This document shows, piece after piece, positions 40,032-50,497 of a DNA stretch of 64,000 nucleotides; position 1 is the first letter of the stretch; every line of letters begins with the position of its first letter. The notes below the pieces were generated by a model. It saw only the letters and a program-made list of their open reading frames with translations, was not told the origin of the DNA and did no database searches. This stretch comes from Chelatococcus reniformis. Its GTDB lineage: Bacteria > Pseudomonadota > Alphaproteobacteria > Rhizobiales > Beijerinckiaceae. The stretch spans positions 209,551 through 273,550 of the forward strand of contig NZ_BMGG01000005.1 in assembly GCF_014640075.1 (NCBI RefSeq), written 5' to 3'. The position numbers and the translations under genes are program-made.

Positions 40032-40462
40032 GAGAGCCAGCGACCTTCCATAGCCTTGGCCGGCGAAGCGCTGCCGGTCCTGCGACGAGTGTGCGCCTCC
40101 GGCCGGAAGCGCAAGTGCCGGCGGCTGTTGCGCGGCGTTGCGGTCATAGCCCAAAGCTGCCGCGAAACACAGCCGTCAAAGAACGGCGTGAGCCGCTGCC
40201 TGCCGAAGCCGGCATTCGCGCGGCGGCCGCGTTGAATCAAAGTCTGAGGAGTGCCGTGAATCGGTTTTGCAAGTCCCCGCCTCAAATCACTGATTTGGCA
40301 GGGTTCCGTTGCAGCCCACGGGGGCCTCTGTTAGAGGCGACGGTGGCTTTCGCCGGGGCCGGCAACGGCTCTGAGCACGCCGCAACCATGACCACGGGAT
40401 ATCCGGCTGCGGGATTGGCGATGCCGCCGCTGCGGCCGGAGACAGTAGAAAGGGGCCGACAT
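40032..40462. other. Divergent ppiD-tpiA intergenic region (431 bp)
   Basis: No gene was recognised here. The only readable signals are a 15-bp palindrome (CAAATCA-C-TGATTTG, 40283-40297) and, just after it, the candidate tpiA promoter. Open frames crossing it are GC-rich chance extensions of the flanking genes. Confidence 0.5.
40309..40336 (+). promoter_or_regulatory. Candidate tpiA promoter
   Basis: TTGCAG and TTAGAG are 16 bp apart, about 127 nt before the tpiA start. A 15-bp perfect palindrome (40283-40297) ends 11 bp upstream of the -35 hexamer and could be an operator. Confidence 0.4.
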
Positions 40463-41224
40463 ATGGCCGACGGCACGCGCCGTCCGCTGATCGCGGGCAA
40501 CTGGAAGATGCACGGGCTGAAGGTCCCGGCCGCGCGCACGCTGGGTGAGATCATCGAGGGCTACGACCCGGCCCTGCGTGCCGGGGTCGATCTTCTGGTC
40601 TGCCCGCCCGCGCCGCTGCTGCACATGTTCTCGGTCGTTGCCGTCGGCTCCCGCGTGGCCATCGGTGCGCAGGACTGCCATGCCGAGCCGTTGGGCGCCT
40701 TCACCGGCGAGGTTTCGGCCGAGATGATCGCCGACGCGGGGGCGACTATGGTCATCGTCGGCCACTCCGAACGTCGCGCCTATTGCGGCGAGAGCGACGG
40801 CGTGGTGCGCGGCAAGGCGCTGGCCGCTCGCCGCGCCAGGTTGACGCCGATCATCTGTGTCGGCGAGACGCGGCAGGAACGGGACGCCGGGCAGGCGCTG
40901 GAGGTCGTCGGGACCCAACTCTTCGCCTCGGTGCCGGATGGTCCCTGTGACTTCGTCGTCGCCTATGAGCCGGTGTGGGCCATCGGCACCGGCTTGACGC
41001 CGACGGCCCAGGACGTCGCCGACATGCACGCCTTCATGCGCGACGGCCTCTGTAAGCGGTTCGGTGCGGCCGCCGACGGCGTCCGCCTGCTCTATGGCGG
41101 CTCTGTGAAGCCCGCCAATGCGGGCGAGTTGCTGGCCATCGCCGATGTGGACGGCGCGCTGGTGGGGGGAGCGAGCCTCGTCGCCGCCGATTTCCTGGCG
41201 ATTGCCGGCGCGGCCGTCAGCTAG
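40463..41224 (+). CDS. tpiA: Triosephosphate isomerase
   Basis: Interconverts dihydroxyacetone phosphate and glyceraldehyde 3-phosphate. The start [19 protein letters not shown] has AAAGGGG 8 nt upstream. Asn and Lys in GNWKMHG, the catalytic His in [14 protein letters not shown], Glu in [16 protein letters not shown], and [15 protein letters not shown] complete the site. The 253-residue length is normal. A strong terminator follows, and the peroxiredoxin gene converges from the other side. Confidence 0.97.
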   Translation: MADGTRRPLIAGNWKMHGLKVPAARTLGEIIEGYDPALRAGVDLLVCPPAPLLHMFSVVAVGSRVAIGAQDCHAEPLGAFTGEVSAEMIADAGATMVIVGHSERRAYCGESDGVVRGKALAARRARLTPIICVGETRQERDAGQALEVVGTQLFASVPDGPCDFVVAYEPVWAIGTGLTPTAQDVADMHAFMRDGLCKRFGAAADGVRLLYGGSVKPANAGELLAIADVDGALVGGASLVAADFLAIAGAAVS

Positions 41225-41260
41225 CGCGTTCCGCGCGCGGGTGGAAACCACCGCTCGCAG

Positions 41261-41298
41261 GCAGCGCTCCAGCTGTTGAGACTGGAGCGCTGCTTTTT
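41261..41298 (+). terminator. Rho-independent terminator after tpiA
   Basis: GCAGCGCTCCAG pairs perfectly with CTGGAGCGCTGC (12 bp, 9-nt loop), followed by TTTTT, 36 nt after the tpiA stop. A third copy of the right arm, CTGGAGCGCTGC, recurs at 41302-41313. Confidence 0.9.
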
Positions 41299-41373
41299 GA
41301 AACTGGAGCGCTGCGCTGCGCGAGGAGCGCTCATGCGCTGTTTGGCCGCTGGCCCGCTCCGGCGTCCTGAGCC

Positions 41374-42006
41374 TTAGCGCGGCTGCGGCAGCACCCGCAG
41401 ATAGGGCTTGAGCGTTGTCCAGCCGCCCGGGAACCGCTCCTTGGCCGCCTCGTCGGAGACAGCCGGCACGATGATGACATCGTCGCCCTGTTTCCAGTTC
41501 ACCGGGGTCGCGACGCTGTGCCGTGCCGTGAGCTGGAGGGAATCGATGACGCGCAGCACCTCATCGAAGTTGCGGCCGGTGCTCGCCGGGTAGTTGAGCG
41601 TGAGCTTGACCTTCTTGTCGGGACCGATGACGAACACGGAGCGGACCGTCAGGGTGTCGCTGGCGTTGGGATGCAGCATGCCGTAGAGCGTCGCCACCCG
41701 GCGGTCAGCATCGGCAATCAATGGAAAGTTGGGCCTGTGGCCCTGCGTCTCCTCGATGTCGTCGGCCCATTTCGCGTGCGCGTCGATGGCATCGACGCTG
41801 AGCCCGACGACCTTGACGCCGCGGCGTTCGAACTCGGGCTTGAGCTTTGCCGTGTAGCCGAGTTCGGTGGTGCAGACCGGTGTGAAGTTCTTGGGGTGCG
41901 AGAACAGAACGCCCCAGGAATCGCCGAGCCACTCGTGGAAGCGGATGTTGCCTTCCGTGCTTTCGGCCTGGAAATCAGGTGCGATGTCACCGATCTGGAG
42001 CCCCAT
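41374..42006 (-). CDS. 1-Cys peroxiredoxin (Prx6 type)
   Basis: Thiol peroxidase reducing hydrogen peroxide and organic hydroperoxides. The 210-residue length and C-terminal extension are those of the Prx6 class. The peroxidatic Cys is in NFTPVCTTELGYTAKL. IGPDKKVKLTLNYPASTGRN and the C-terminal PGGWTTLKPYLRVLPQP match the class. GGAAGGG lies 7 nt before the ATG. It is a single gene between tpiA and secG, not part of the usual secG neighbourhood, with an AT-rich upstream region carrying a LysR-type palindrome. Confidence 0.93.
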   Translation of the reverse strand: MGLQIGDIAPDFQAESTEGNIRFHEWLGDSWGVLFSHPKNFTPVCTTELGYTAKLKPEFERRGVKVVGLSVDAIDAHAKWADDIEETQGHRPNFPLIADADRRVATLYGMLHPNASDTLTVRSVFVIGPDKKVKLTLNYPASTGRNFDEVLRVIDSLQLTARHSVATPVNWKQGDDVIIVPAVSDEAAKERFPGGWTTLKPYLRVLPQPR

Positions 42007-42111
42007 TGCAAACCCTTCCGTCTCTGTTTGTTCGGTTGTTTGATGATTTCGAGTTTTTGTATTTTTTCATTTTCAACGTCTATTGCAAGACATCCTTGTG
42101 TTTTAATCAAA

Positions 42112-42139
42112 GAATGAACTTCATAAGAATGAAGTATTC
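42112..42139. promoter_or_regulatory. Operator-like palindrome upstream of the peroxiredoxin gene
   Basis: ACTTCAT-AAGA-ATGAAGT is a perfect 7-bp inverted repeat, extended by GAAT/ATTC after a 2-nt bulge. It contains T-N11-A, the LysR-type consensus. A TTGATT sequence that could be a -35 for the minus-strand gene lies immediately downstream (42105-42110). OxyR control is an attractive inference, not shown. Confidence 0.4.
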
Positions 42140-42246
42140 AATATCTGACGCTCCGCGGGAAAATTTATCTTTCCGTTGGATGGTCGGGGGCATTTTTTTC
42201 GCCGGCGGCCGCGATCGGCCGAGCGATGCCCCGCGCCAGCGCCGCT

Positions 42247-42275
42247 TTGAAAGCGGCGGGGCGCCGTGCTAGATG
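42247..42275 (+). promoter_or_regulatory. secG promoter
   Basis: TTGAAA and TAGATG are separated by exactly 17 bp; transcription should start near 42282, about 50 nt before the secG ATG. The -35 overlaps a 17-bp palindrome. Confidence 0.6.
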
Positions 42276-42333
42276 CGCCGCTGATCCCTCCCTATATGTC
42301 GGGCGTCATCCGGCCGTCCGCGGACCCTTACTC

Positions 42334-42762
42334 ATGCAAAGCGTTCTGATCGTCGTTCATCTGCTCATCGTTCTGGCGCTTGTCGGCGTCGTGCTGATCC
42401 AGCGTTCGGAAGGCGGGGGCCTCGGCCTCGGCGGCGGAGGCGGCGTGTCCGGCTTCATGACGGGGCGGGGTCAGACCAACGTACTGACGCGGACGACGGC
42501 GATTTTGGCCACTTTGTTTTTCGTGACCAGCCTGGCGCTCTCGATCCTGGCCGGGATGAGTCGGGCGCCGCGCTCGATCTTCGATACCAACGCGCCGCCC
42601 GCTCCCGGAGCGCCCGCGAGCCCGGCCAATCCGTCGGCCCCGGCCGGCGGCGTGCTCGATGAGCTCAAGCGTCTGCAGGAGGGCCGGGGCAATTCATCGG
42701 CCCCGCCGGCGCCCTCGGCGCCGGCCGCCCCGGCCAGTCCGCAGGTGCCGACGCAGCAATAG
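42334..42762 (+). CDS. secG: Preprotein translocase subunit SecG
   Basis: Auxiliary SecYEG subunit easing SecA cycling. Two membrane helices: residues about 3-21 (VLIVVHLLIVLALVGVVLI) and about 52-72. They flank the conserved QRSEGGGLGLGGGGGVSGFM and RGQTNVLTRTTAI loops. The last 60 residues are Pro/Ala-rich, as in other alphaproteobacterial SecG. The start is the ATG at 42334; earlier in-frame codons lie over the promoter. 142 residues. It precedes pyrG, the standard order. Confidence 0.94.
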   Translation: MQSVLIVVHLLIVLALVGVVLIQRSEGGGLGLGGGGGVSGFMTGRGQTNVLTRTTAILATLFFVTSLALSILAGMSRAPRSIFDTNAPPAPGAPASPANPSAPAGGVLDELKRLQEGRGNSSAPPAPSAPAAPASPQVPTQQ

Positions 42763-44541
<1,779 letters not shown>

Positions 44542-44687
44542 CGCGCGCCTGTCCCGATCGCGGGGACGGGCTCCCGTTGCCTGCATCCGAGGTGCCGCTC
44601 GGCCGGTGATTCCACCGATCGAAACGCGCTGTCGCCATGCAAACTTGCCGGATGCGCGGGCCGGGCGATCCGGCTATAGCCTCGCCC

Positions 44688-45575
44688 ATGACCACCTCCG
44701 CAAACTCCATCGTGACCGTGGGCGCCGATCGGGCCCATCCCGTGCGCTTCGGCAACGGCCTCCAGCTGTCGCTGATCGCCGGCCCCTGCCAGATGGAGAG
44801 CCGGGCCCATGCCCTGGAGGTGGCGGCAGCCCTGCGCGAGATCACCCAGCGCCTCGGCCTCGGGCTCGTCTTCAAGACCTCCTTCGACAAGGCCAACCGC
44901 ACGTCGGCCGCCGCCGCCCGTGGCATCGGCCTTGCGGACGCGCTGCCGGTGTTCGCCGAGATCGGGGAGGCGCTGGGGCTGCCCATTCTCACCGACGTGC
45001 ACGATGCGGCCCAGTGCCAGCCCGTGGCGGAGGTCGTCGACGTTCTCCAGATCCCGGCTTTCCTCTGCCGTCAGACCGACCTGCTCGTCGCCGCAGCTCG
45101 CACCGGCCGTGTCGTCAACGTCAAGAAGGGGCAGTTCCTGGCGCCGTGGGACATGAAGAACGTGGTCGCCAAGCTGACGGCGGCCGGCAATGCCGATGTG
45201 CTCGTCACGGAGCGCGGCGCCTCGTTCGGCTACAACACCCTGGTCTCGGACATGCGCTCGCTGCCGATCATGGCCGAAGAGACGGGGGCCCCCGTCATTT
45301 TCGACGCCACACATTCGGTTCAGCAGCCAGGCGGGCAGGGCGCGTCGTCCGGTGGCGAGCGCCGCTTCGTGCCGGTGCTGGCGCGGGCGGCGGTGGCGGT
45401 CGGCGTCGCCGGCGTATTCATCGAGACCCATCCCGACCCCGACAAGGCACCATCCGACGGGCCGAACATGGTGCCCCTGAGCCAGATGGAAGCGCTACTC
45501 GGCGAACTCCTCGCCTTCGACCGGCTGGCGAAATCGATGGCCCCGGCGCCGGGCATGGCGGGCGGGGCGGGCTGA
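44688..45575 (+). CDS. kdsA: 3-deoxy-8-phosphooctulonate synthase (Kdo-8-P synthase)
   Basis: Makes Kdo 8-phosphate from PEP and arabinose 5-phosphate for the LPS inner core. [63 protein letters not shown] and [14 protein letters not shown] are diagnostic, ending [21 protein letters not shown] 44688 gives 295 residues; an in-frame ATG 17 codons upstream is possible but adds a non-conserved tail. In relatives eno follows directly; here a 16-kb block intervenes. Confidence 0.95.
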   Translation: MTTSANSIVTVGADRAHPVRFGNGLQLSLIAGPCQMESRAHALEVAAALREITQRLGLGLVFKTSFDKANRTSAAAARGIGLADALPVFAEIGEALGLPILTDVHDAAQCQPVAEVVDVLQIPAFLCRQTDLLVAAARTGRVVNVKKGQFLAPWDMKNVVAKLTAAGNADVLVTERGASFGYNTLVSDMRSLPIMAEETGAPVIFDATHSVQQPGGQGASSGGERRFVPVLARAAVAVGVAGVFIETHPDPDKAPSDGPNMVPLSQMEALLGELLAFDRLAKSMAPAPGMAGGAG

Positions 45576-45584
45576 GCCCGGTCG

Positions 45585-46754
45585 ATGGGGCGCCTCCAGT
45601 ACATTCTTGCCTTCGCCTGCTTCGCCTCGTCGCTGTTCAGCCGTGCCATCGACCCCTTGGTGCCACTGATCGCCCGCGATCTGGAGACGGCGCCCGAGCG
45701 GGTCGCGCTGCTGTCGACCGCCTTCGCCCTTCCCTTCGGCCTCTTGCAACTGGCTTTCGGGCCGATTGGCGACCGCGTGGGGCGCGAGGTGGTGATCCGC
45801 ATCTGCATGGTGGCGATGACCATCGGCGGCCTTGCCAGCGCCTTTGCGTGGGGCTTCGGGACGCTGTTTACCCTGCGGGTCGTCTGCGGCGCGGCGTCCG
45901 CCGGCATCTTCCCCGCGACCATCGCGCTGATCGGAGACCGCGTCGCCCTCGACCAGCGGCAGGCCGTGCTCAGCAAGATGCTCGCGGCCACGATCAGCGG
46001 CACGCTGTTTGGCGCCATCGGCGCCGGCCTCCTGGTCGACCTCGTCGATTGGCGCGGCGTCTTCCTTATCTATACGGCGACGTCGGCCGTCGCCGCGGCG
46101 GCGCTTTTCGCCGTGCTGCCGGCGAAGCAGCCCCACACCGACAAGCCTGCGGCGGGGGTGATAGAGGGATTCCGGAGCGTGCTCCGAAACCCACGCGCCA
46201 AGGTCTGCTTCATCGCGGTCTTCCTCGAAGGGCTCGCCGTGTTCGGCCTGCTGCCGTTCGTCGCCCTGCTGCTCGAGGCGCGCGGCGAGGGAGGTCCTGC
46301 CATCGCCGGCCTCGTGATCGCCGGCTTTCCGCTGGGCGGGATCCTCTACGCCGCCGTTGCACCGCGCCTGGTCGCATCGCTCGGCACCGCCGGCATGATG
46401 GCTGGCGGCGGCATCGTGGCCGGCCTGTCGCTCCTCGCCGTCGCGTTCGGCCTGCCATGGCAAGGTGATGCCATCGCCTTCATTGTGCTGGGCATCGGCT
46501 TCTACACGCTGCACAACTCGATGCAGGTGCAGGCCACGGAATTGTCGGCGATTCACCGCGGTTCGGCGGTCGCCATGCACGGCAGCTCGTTCATGACCGG
46601 TCAGGCGCTCGGACCGGTCATCTACGGCCCGGGCTTCACGACGATCGGCGTGTTTGCGACCCTCGCCACGTCCGCCCTGGTCATCGCCATGGTAGGCATT
46701 GCCTGCGCGATCCTGCTCGGCTCGCGAGCCGAAGCGACGTCGGCATCGGCCTAG
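45585..46754 (+). CDS. Major facilitator superfamily transporter
   Basis: A 389-residue, 12-helix MFS protein of the drug/sugar-efflux type. The loop 2-3 motif appears as GPIGDRVGREVVIRICM and the helix-5 region as ISGTLFGAIGAGLLVDLVDW. A central cytoplasmic loop lies around residues 180-205. The substrate cannot be deduced. It starts 9 nt after kdsA and may be co-transcribed. Its TAG stop is the CTAG at the outer end of a palindromic repeat that immediately follows and may terminate the message. Confidence 0.88.
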   Translation: MGRLQYILAFACFASSLFSRAIDPLVPLIARDLETAPERVALLSTAFALPFGLLQLAFGPIGDRVGREVVIRICMVAMTIGGLASAFAWGFGTLFTLRVVCGAASAGIFPATIALIGDRVALDQRQAVLSKMLAATISGTLFGAIGAGLLVDLVDWRGVFLIYTATSAVAAAALFAVLPAKQPHTDKPAAGVIEGFRSVLRNPRAKVCFIAVFLEGLAVFGLLPFVALLLEARGEGGPAIAGLVIAGFPLGGILYAAVAPRLVASLGTAGMMAGGGIVAGLSLLAVAFGLPWQGDAIAFIVLGIGFYTLHNSMQVQATELSAIHRGSAVAMHGSSFMTGQALGPVIYGPGFTTIGVFATLATSALVIAMVGIACAILLGSRAEATSASA

Positions 46755-46800
46755 AGCGCTTCTTGATCGGGTGGAACCACCCGATCAGGGAGAAGCGCTC
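46754..46800. repeat. Dispersed palindrome, copy 1
   Basis: GAGCGCTTCT pairs with AGAAGCGCTC (10 bp). After a 3-nt GGG bulge on the right arm, TGATCGGGTGG pairs with CCACCCGATCA around AA. The element overlaps the MFS stop codon and can fold as a long hairpin at the mRNA 3' end. Confidence 0.8.
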
Positions 46801-46816
46801 CAGATTCAAAGACTTG

Positions 46817-46863
46817 GAGCATTTCTAACCGATCAGATGATTCCATCTGATCGAGAAATGCTC
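46817..46863. repeat. Dispersed palindrome, copy 2
   Basis: GAGCATTTCT / AGAAATGCTC (10 bp), a 3-nt AAC bulge, then CGATCAGATG / CATCTGATCG around ATTC. It has the same 10-bp, 3-nt bulge, 10-bp design as copy 1 but different sequence in the upper stem. Confidence 0.8.
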
Positions 46864-46865
46864 TA

Positions 46866-46911
46866 GAGCGTTTTTGAGCGAAGTGGACGCCGGTTCGCGT
46901 GAAGAAAACGC
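46866..46911. repeat. Dispersed repeat of the GAGCGTTTTTGAGCGAAGTG type
   Basis: Begins GAGCGTTTTTGAGCGAAGTG and ends GAAGAAAACGC; GCGTTTT at the left pairs with AAAACGC at the right. Near-identical sequences are, from memory, common in Bradyrhizobium, Mesorhizobium and related genomes, which supports the order assignment. Confidence 0.65.
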
Positions 46912-46967
46912 GACAAATCAAACAGATAGAGCATCTCGGCGATTCGAAGAAGCGCGGAAATACTCTA

Positions 46968-47016
46968 GAGCATGTCTGCGCCCTTGGATGATCTCATCCA
47001 TGGGCGGAACACTCTA
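46968..47016. repeat. Dispersed palindrome, copy 4, overlapping the urea transporter stop
   Basis: Starts GAGCATGT, has inner CGCCC/GGGCG and GGATG/CATCC pairing, and ends ACACTCTA. Its terminal CTA is the TAG stop of the minus-strand urea transporter gene. It is more degenerate than copies 1 and 2. Confidence 0.6.
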
Positions 47017-48066
47017 ACGTGTGACAGAGCCGATATGTCGCCTGCGGTTGTCCTCCGGCGTCGTGGCTTCGGCCGGCGGCACGGGCACCAGCGCCCTGAA
47101 GCCGTATTGGCCGAGCAGCATCAGCCAGGTGACGAGCACGAAGGTCGAGGTCAGCACCGGCATGCCGATCGGCTCCAGGAAGATCGCGACCGACGCCCAG
47201 AGCCAGGTGGTCACGACGATGCCGAACAGCGTGTAGAGGAAGCTGCGCCACGTCAGCACCAGAAAGAAGCCGCCGAGCGCGATCGCCGTCAAGGCGGAGT
47301 TGTAGCCGAACAACCCGTCGCGGATCGCCCCTTCCGGGCCGCCGAACGCGACCGCGACCAGTGCCGCACCGGCGGCGCCGACGAGCGCCATGCCGGCCGA
47401 GATGCGGGAATTGACGGCAATGCCGACGATGATCAGGTAGCCGGTGATCCAATTGTCCTGGAAGAAGATCTGCCCGATGGCATTGCCGATGCCCATGTAC
47501 CAGGTGGGCAGCGTGTAGGCGACGGCCGCGTCGAACTGGTCGGGCGAAACGGGCTTCGCCAGCGGCCCCGCCTCGATCGCCGCGAACTTCAGAACCGCGA
47601 ACAGGAACAGCCATCCGGTCAGCACGAAGGGCGCGGTGAGGGCCGCCACCTTGTGCGGCCCGAGCAGCGTCGCCAGCGCCTGGAACACGATGGTCGTCAT
47701 GGCGGCGGCGAAGACGATATAGACCGCCATGGGCAGCGACGGCACGGCGCCGGTGCGAAAGTCGGCGCTGGTGAAGGCGACCAGCGCCAGGCCGACCAGC
47801 ACGCCGTTGAAGCCGAACAGGCCATCGCGCATCAGCACCCGGTCGGCCTGAAGCAGCATCGCCATCCCCGTTGCCACCACGACGCCGAGGATGCAGATCG
47901 TGCCGTATACGGCCGAGTTGAAGAACAGCGCCAGCAGGATGATCAGCCCCGACAGTGGGTTGTTCTGGAATACGACCTGGCCGATGCCGCGCAGGCACCA
48001 ATCTGCGAAGCCGAACGCCGGATGGTCACGATACCGGTCCTGGAACGGAAGATCTGTCTGGGCCAC
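47014..48066 (-). CDS. Urea transporter, UT (SLC14-like) family
   Basis: Channel-type urea permease of the inner membrane. The 350-residue protein has the two-fold internal repeat of the family: GIGQVVFQNNPLSGLIILLA in the first half and GNAIGQIFFQDNWITGYLII in the second. Pore-helix segments GLFGFNGVLVGLAL and GLFGYNSALTAIALGGF also repeat. About ten membrane helices are visible. The GTG at 48066 is chosen: GGGGGAGAG lies just upstream, while the in-frame ATG at 48102 falls inside the ureC terminator hairpin. It lies downstream of the urease structural genes, so it should deliver substrate to them. Confidence 0.9.
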   Translation of the reverse strand: MAQTDLPFQDRYRDHPAFGFADWCLRGIGQVVFQNNPLSGLIILLALFFNSAVYGTICILGVVVATGMAMLLQADRVLMRDGLFGFNGVLVGLALVAFTSADFRTGAVPSLPMAVYIVFAAAMTTIVFQALATLLGPHKVAALTAPFVLTGWLFLFAVLKFAAIEAGPLAKPVSPDQFDAAVAYTLPTWYMGIGNAIGQIFFQDNWITGYLIIVGIAVNSRISAGMALVGAAGAALVAVAFGGPEGAIRDGLFGYNSALTAIALGGFFLVLTWRSFLYTLFGIVVTTWLWASVAIFLEPIGMPVLTSTFVLVTWLMLLGQYGFRALVPVPPAEATTPEDNRRRHIGSVTR

Positions 48067-48084
48067 GTCTCTCTCCCCCGAAAC

Positions 48085-48119
48085 AAAAACCCCACCGGAC
48101 ATCTCCGGTCCGGTGGGGT
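48085..48119 (-). terminator. Rho-independent terminator after ureC
   Basis: ACCCCACCGGAC pairs perfectly with GTCCGGTGGGGT (12 bp, 7-nt loop) and is followed on the minus strand by TTTTTGTTT. It separates the ureDABC transcript from the urea transporter, whose translation signals begin right after it; read-through would be needed for co-expression unless a promoter is hidden in the hairpin region. Confidence 0.85.
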
Positions 48120-48143
48120 CCGTGCCGGCTGCTGCCGATCCCG

Positions 48144-49847
48144 TCAGAACAGGAAGTAGCGCTGCGTCATCGGCAGGCTGTCCGCCGGTTCGCAGGTGAT
48201 CAGCTCGCCGTCGATCCGCACCTGGTAGTTCTGCGGGTCGACCTCGATCTTCGGCGTCAGCGTGTTGTGGATCATGTCCTTCTTGCGCACGCCGCGCGTG
48301 CCCTTGACCGCGACCAGCTGCTTCTGGAGCTGGAGCTTGTCGCCGATCTTGTCGGCAAGGGCGGCCTGCGAGACGAAGGTGACGCCGGTCTTGCCGCGCG
48401 CCCGGCCGAGGACGCCGTACATCGGCCGGTAATGCACCGGCTGCGGCGTCGAGATCGAGGCGTTCGGATCCCCCATCGGCGCCGTGGCGATCATGCCGCC
48501 CATCAGCACCAGACTTGGCTTGACGCCGAAGAAGGCCGTCTTCCAGAGCACGAGATCGGCGCGTTTGCCGACCTCGATCGAGCCGATCTCATGCGCGAAG
48601 CCATGGGTGATGGCAGGGTTGATCGTGTATTTGGCGACATAGCGTTTGCAGCGGAAATTGTCGTTGCGCGCGCTGTCCTCGGGCAGCGGTCCGCGCTGCA
48701 CCTTCATCTTGTGCGCCGTCTGCCAGCACCGCAGCGTCGTCTCGCCGATGCGGCCCATCGCCTGCGAGTCCGACGACATCATCGAGAAGGCGCCGAGGTC
48801 ATGCAGGATGTCCTCGGCCGCGATCGTCTCCTTGCGGATGCGGGACTCCGCGAAGGCCACGTCCTCGGGGATCTCCGGGCTGAGGTGATGGCACACCATC
48901 AGCATGTCGAGATGCTCGTCGATGGTGTTGACCGTGTAGGGCCGGGTCGGGTTGGTGGAGGAGGGGAGGATGTTCTCCTGGCCCGCCGCGGTGATGATGT
49001 CCGGGGCGTGGCCGCCGCCCGCGCCCTCCGTGTGGAAGGAATGGATGGCGCGGCCCTTCATCGCCGCGAAGGTGTCGGCGACGAATCCACTCTCGTTCAG
49101 CGTGTCCGAGTGCAGCGCGACCTGCACGTCCATCTCGTCGGCGACGGTGAGACAATTGTCGATGGCGGCGGGGGTGGTGCCCCAGTCTTCGTGCAGCTTC
49201 AACCCGATGGCGCCGGCGCGGACCTGCTCGCGCAGCGGCTCTGGCAGGCTGGCATTGCCCTTGCCGAGCAGGCCGACATTGATCGGGAGCTCCTCGACCG
49301 CCTCGAGCATGCGGTGGATGTACCAGGGGCCTGGCGTGACCGTGGTGGCGAGCGTGCCGACGGAGGGGCCGGTGCCGCCGCCGACGAGGGTCGTCGTGCC
49401 ACTCGTCAGTGCTTCCTCGGCCTGCTGCGGCGCGATGAAGTGGATGTGCGTGTCGATGCCGCCGGCAGTGAGGATCTTGCCCTCGCCGGCGATCACGTCC
49501 GTGCCGGGGCCGATGACGATGGTGACGCCCGGCTGGATGTCGGGATTGCCGGCTTTGCCGATGCCCGAGATGCGGCCGTCCGTGATGCCGACATCGGCTT
49601 TCACGATGCCCCAGTGGTCGACGATGATCACGCTGGTGATGACGAGATCCGCGACCTCGGCGGCGTTCCTCTGGCTCTGGCCCATGCCGTCGCGGATGAC
49701 CTTGCCGCCGCCGAAGATGACCTCGTCGCCATAGACGGTGCGGTCCTCCTCGATCTCGATCACCAACTCGGTGTCGGCGAGGCGGATACGGTCGCCCTTG
49801 GTCGGGCCGTAGAGCGAGGCATAGTGCTCGCGGGCAATGCGCGTCAT
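48144..49847 (-). CDS. ureC: Urease subunit alpha
   Basis: Catalytic subunit of nickel urease (urea to ammonia and carbamate). The 567-residue protein keeps the canonical numbering: Ni ligands His134 and His136 ([10 protein letters not shown]), carbamylated Lys217 (GLKLHEDWG), His in [12 protein letters not shown] and [14 protein letters not shown], and Asp in [13 protein letters not shown]. The flap with the catalytic base is [20 protein letters not shown]. The start at 49847 is 1 nt beyond the ureB stop. ureA, ureB and ureC are separate genes, as usual in Proteobacteria. Confidence 0.98.
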   Translation of the reverse strand: MTRIAREHYASLYGPTKGDRIRLADTELVIEIEEDRTVYGDEVIFGGGKVIRDGMGQSQRNAAEVADLVITSVIIVDHWGIVKADVGITDGRISGIGKAGNPDIQPGVTIVIGPGTDVIAGEGKILTAGGIDTHIHFIAPQQAEEALTSGTTTLVGGGTGPSVGTLATTVTPGPWYIHRMLEAVEELPINVGLLGKGNASLPEPLREQVRAGAIGLKLHEDWGTTPAAIDNCLTVADEMDVQVALHSDTLNESGFVADTFAAMKGRAIHSFHTEGAGGGHAPDIITAAGQENILPSSTNPTRPYTVNTIDEHLDMLMVCHHLSPEIPEDVAFAESRIRKETIAAEDILHDLGAFSMMSSDSQAMGRIGETTLRCWQTAHKMKVQRGPLPEDSARNDNFRCKRYVAKYTINPAITHGFAHEIGSIEVGKRADLVLWKTAFFGVKPSLVLMGGMIATAPMGDPNASISTPQPVHYRPMYGVLGRARGKTGVTFVSQAALADKIGDKLQLQKQLVAVKGTRGVRKKDMIHNTLTPKIEVDPQNYQVRIDGELITCEPADSLPMTQRYFLF

Positions 49848-49848
49848 C

Positions 49849-50160
49849 TCAGCCCTCCAGCTTTCCCATGACCTTGGCGTTGAAGCCGTAGACCGCGCGC
49901 TCGCCGGCGAGCGCCACCAACTCGACCGTGCGCGCCTGGCCCGGCTCGAAGCGGACCGCCGTTCCGGCCGGAATGTTGAGGCGGAACCCTCTCGCCTTGT
50001 CCCGATCGAACAGCAGCGCGGCATTCGTTTCGTAGAAGTGGTAATGCGACCCGACCTGGATCGGCCGGTCGCCGGAATTGGCGACGTCGATCGACCGCTT
50101 CTCGCGGCCGACATTGAGTTCGATGTCGCCGTCCTCGATGAAATATTCGCCCGGGGTCAT
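49849..50160 (-). CDS. ureB: Urease subunit beta
   Basis: Structural subunit of the (UreABC)3 trimer. The 103-residue protein starts [20 protein letters not shown] and includes [39 protein letters not shown] and [15 protein letters not shown], all typical. It lies 10 nt after ureA and 1 nt before ureC. Length is normal. Confidence 0.97.
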   Translation of the reverse strand: MTPGEYFIEDGDIELNVGREKRSIDVANSGDRPIQVGSHYHFYETNAALLFDRDKARGFRLNIPAGTAVRFEPGQARTVELVALAGERAVYGFNAKVMGKLEG

Positions 50161-50170
50161 GGCGTATTCC

Positions 50171-50473
50171 TCACGGAATCGGATTGTGGACGGTGACCAG
50201 CTTGGTCCCGTCGGGGAAGGTGGCTTCGACCTGGATGTCGTGGATCATCTCCGGCACGCCCTCCATGACGTCGTCGCGCGTCAGCAGCGTCGCGCCGTAG
50301 GACATCAGTTCGGCGACGGTTTTGCCATCACGGGCGCCCTCCAGGAGAGCCGCGGAGATATATGCGATCACTTCCGGGTAGTTCAGCTTGATACCGCGCG
50401 CCTTCCGTCGTTCGGCCACCAGGCCGGCGGTGAAGATCAGAAGCTTGTCCTTCTCACGTGGCAGCAGTTCCAT
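50171..50473 (-). CDS. ureA: Urease subunit gamma
   Basis: Smallest urease subunit. The 100-residue product [20 protein letters not shown] has the signature [20 protein letters not shown] and ends in [20 protein letters not shown]. The ATG at 50473 follows AAAGGG at good spacing; the 25 open codons upstream run into a dispersed repeat and are not coding in character. It is first of the structural genes and follows ureD across a repeat-filled 120-nt gap. Confidence 0.97.
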   Translation of the reverse strand: MELLPREKDKLLIFTAGLVAERRKARGIKLNYPEVIAYISAALLEGARDGKTVAELMSYGATLLTRDDVMEGVPEMIHDIQVEATFPDGTKLVTVHNPIP

Positions 50474-50497
50474 CGCGGAGCCCTTTCGACCTGTGTT

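Larger units (their letters stand above)
42007..42333. other. Divergent peroxiredoxin-secG intergenic region, partly AT-rich
   Basis: Bases about 42035-42180 are markedly richer in A/T than the rest of the window. No protein-coding frame looks real. The region holds the palindrome at 42112-42139, a 17-bp GCCGCTTT-G-AAAGCGGC palindrome (42241-42257) and the secG promoter that partly overlaps it. Confidence 0.5.

Noticed and set aside
38112-40235. 707-codon open frame on the plus strand opposite the ppiD gene
   Set aside because: No membrane, enzyme or repeat pattern; the complementary strand carries a full PpiD-type protein with anchor and parvulin-like domains.
46754-47016. Possible CRISPR array
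   Set aside because: The repeats are unequal palindromes of differing sequence without uniform spacers, and no cas gene is present.
48102-48102. ATG as the start of the urea transporter
   Set aside because: It lies within the loop and stem of the ureC terminator, whereas the GTG at 48066 has a strong ribosome-binding site.
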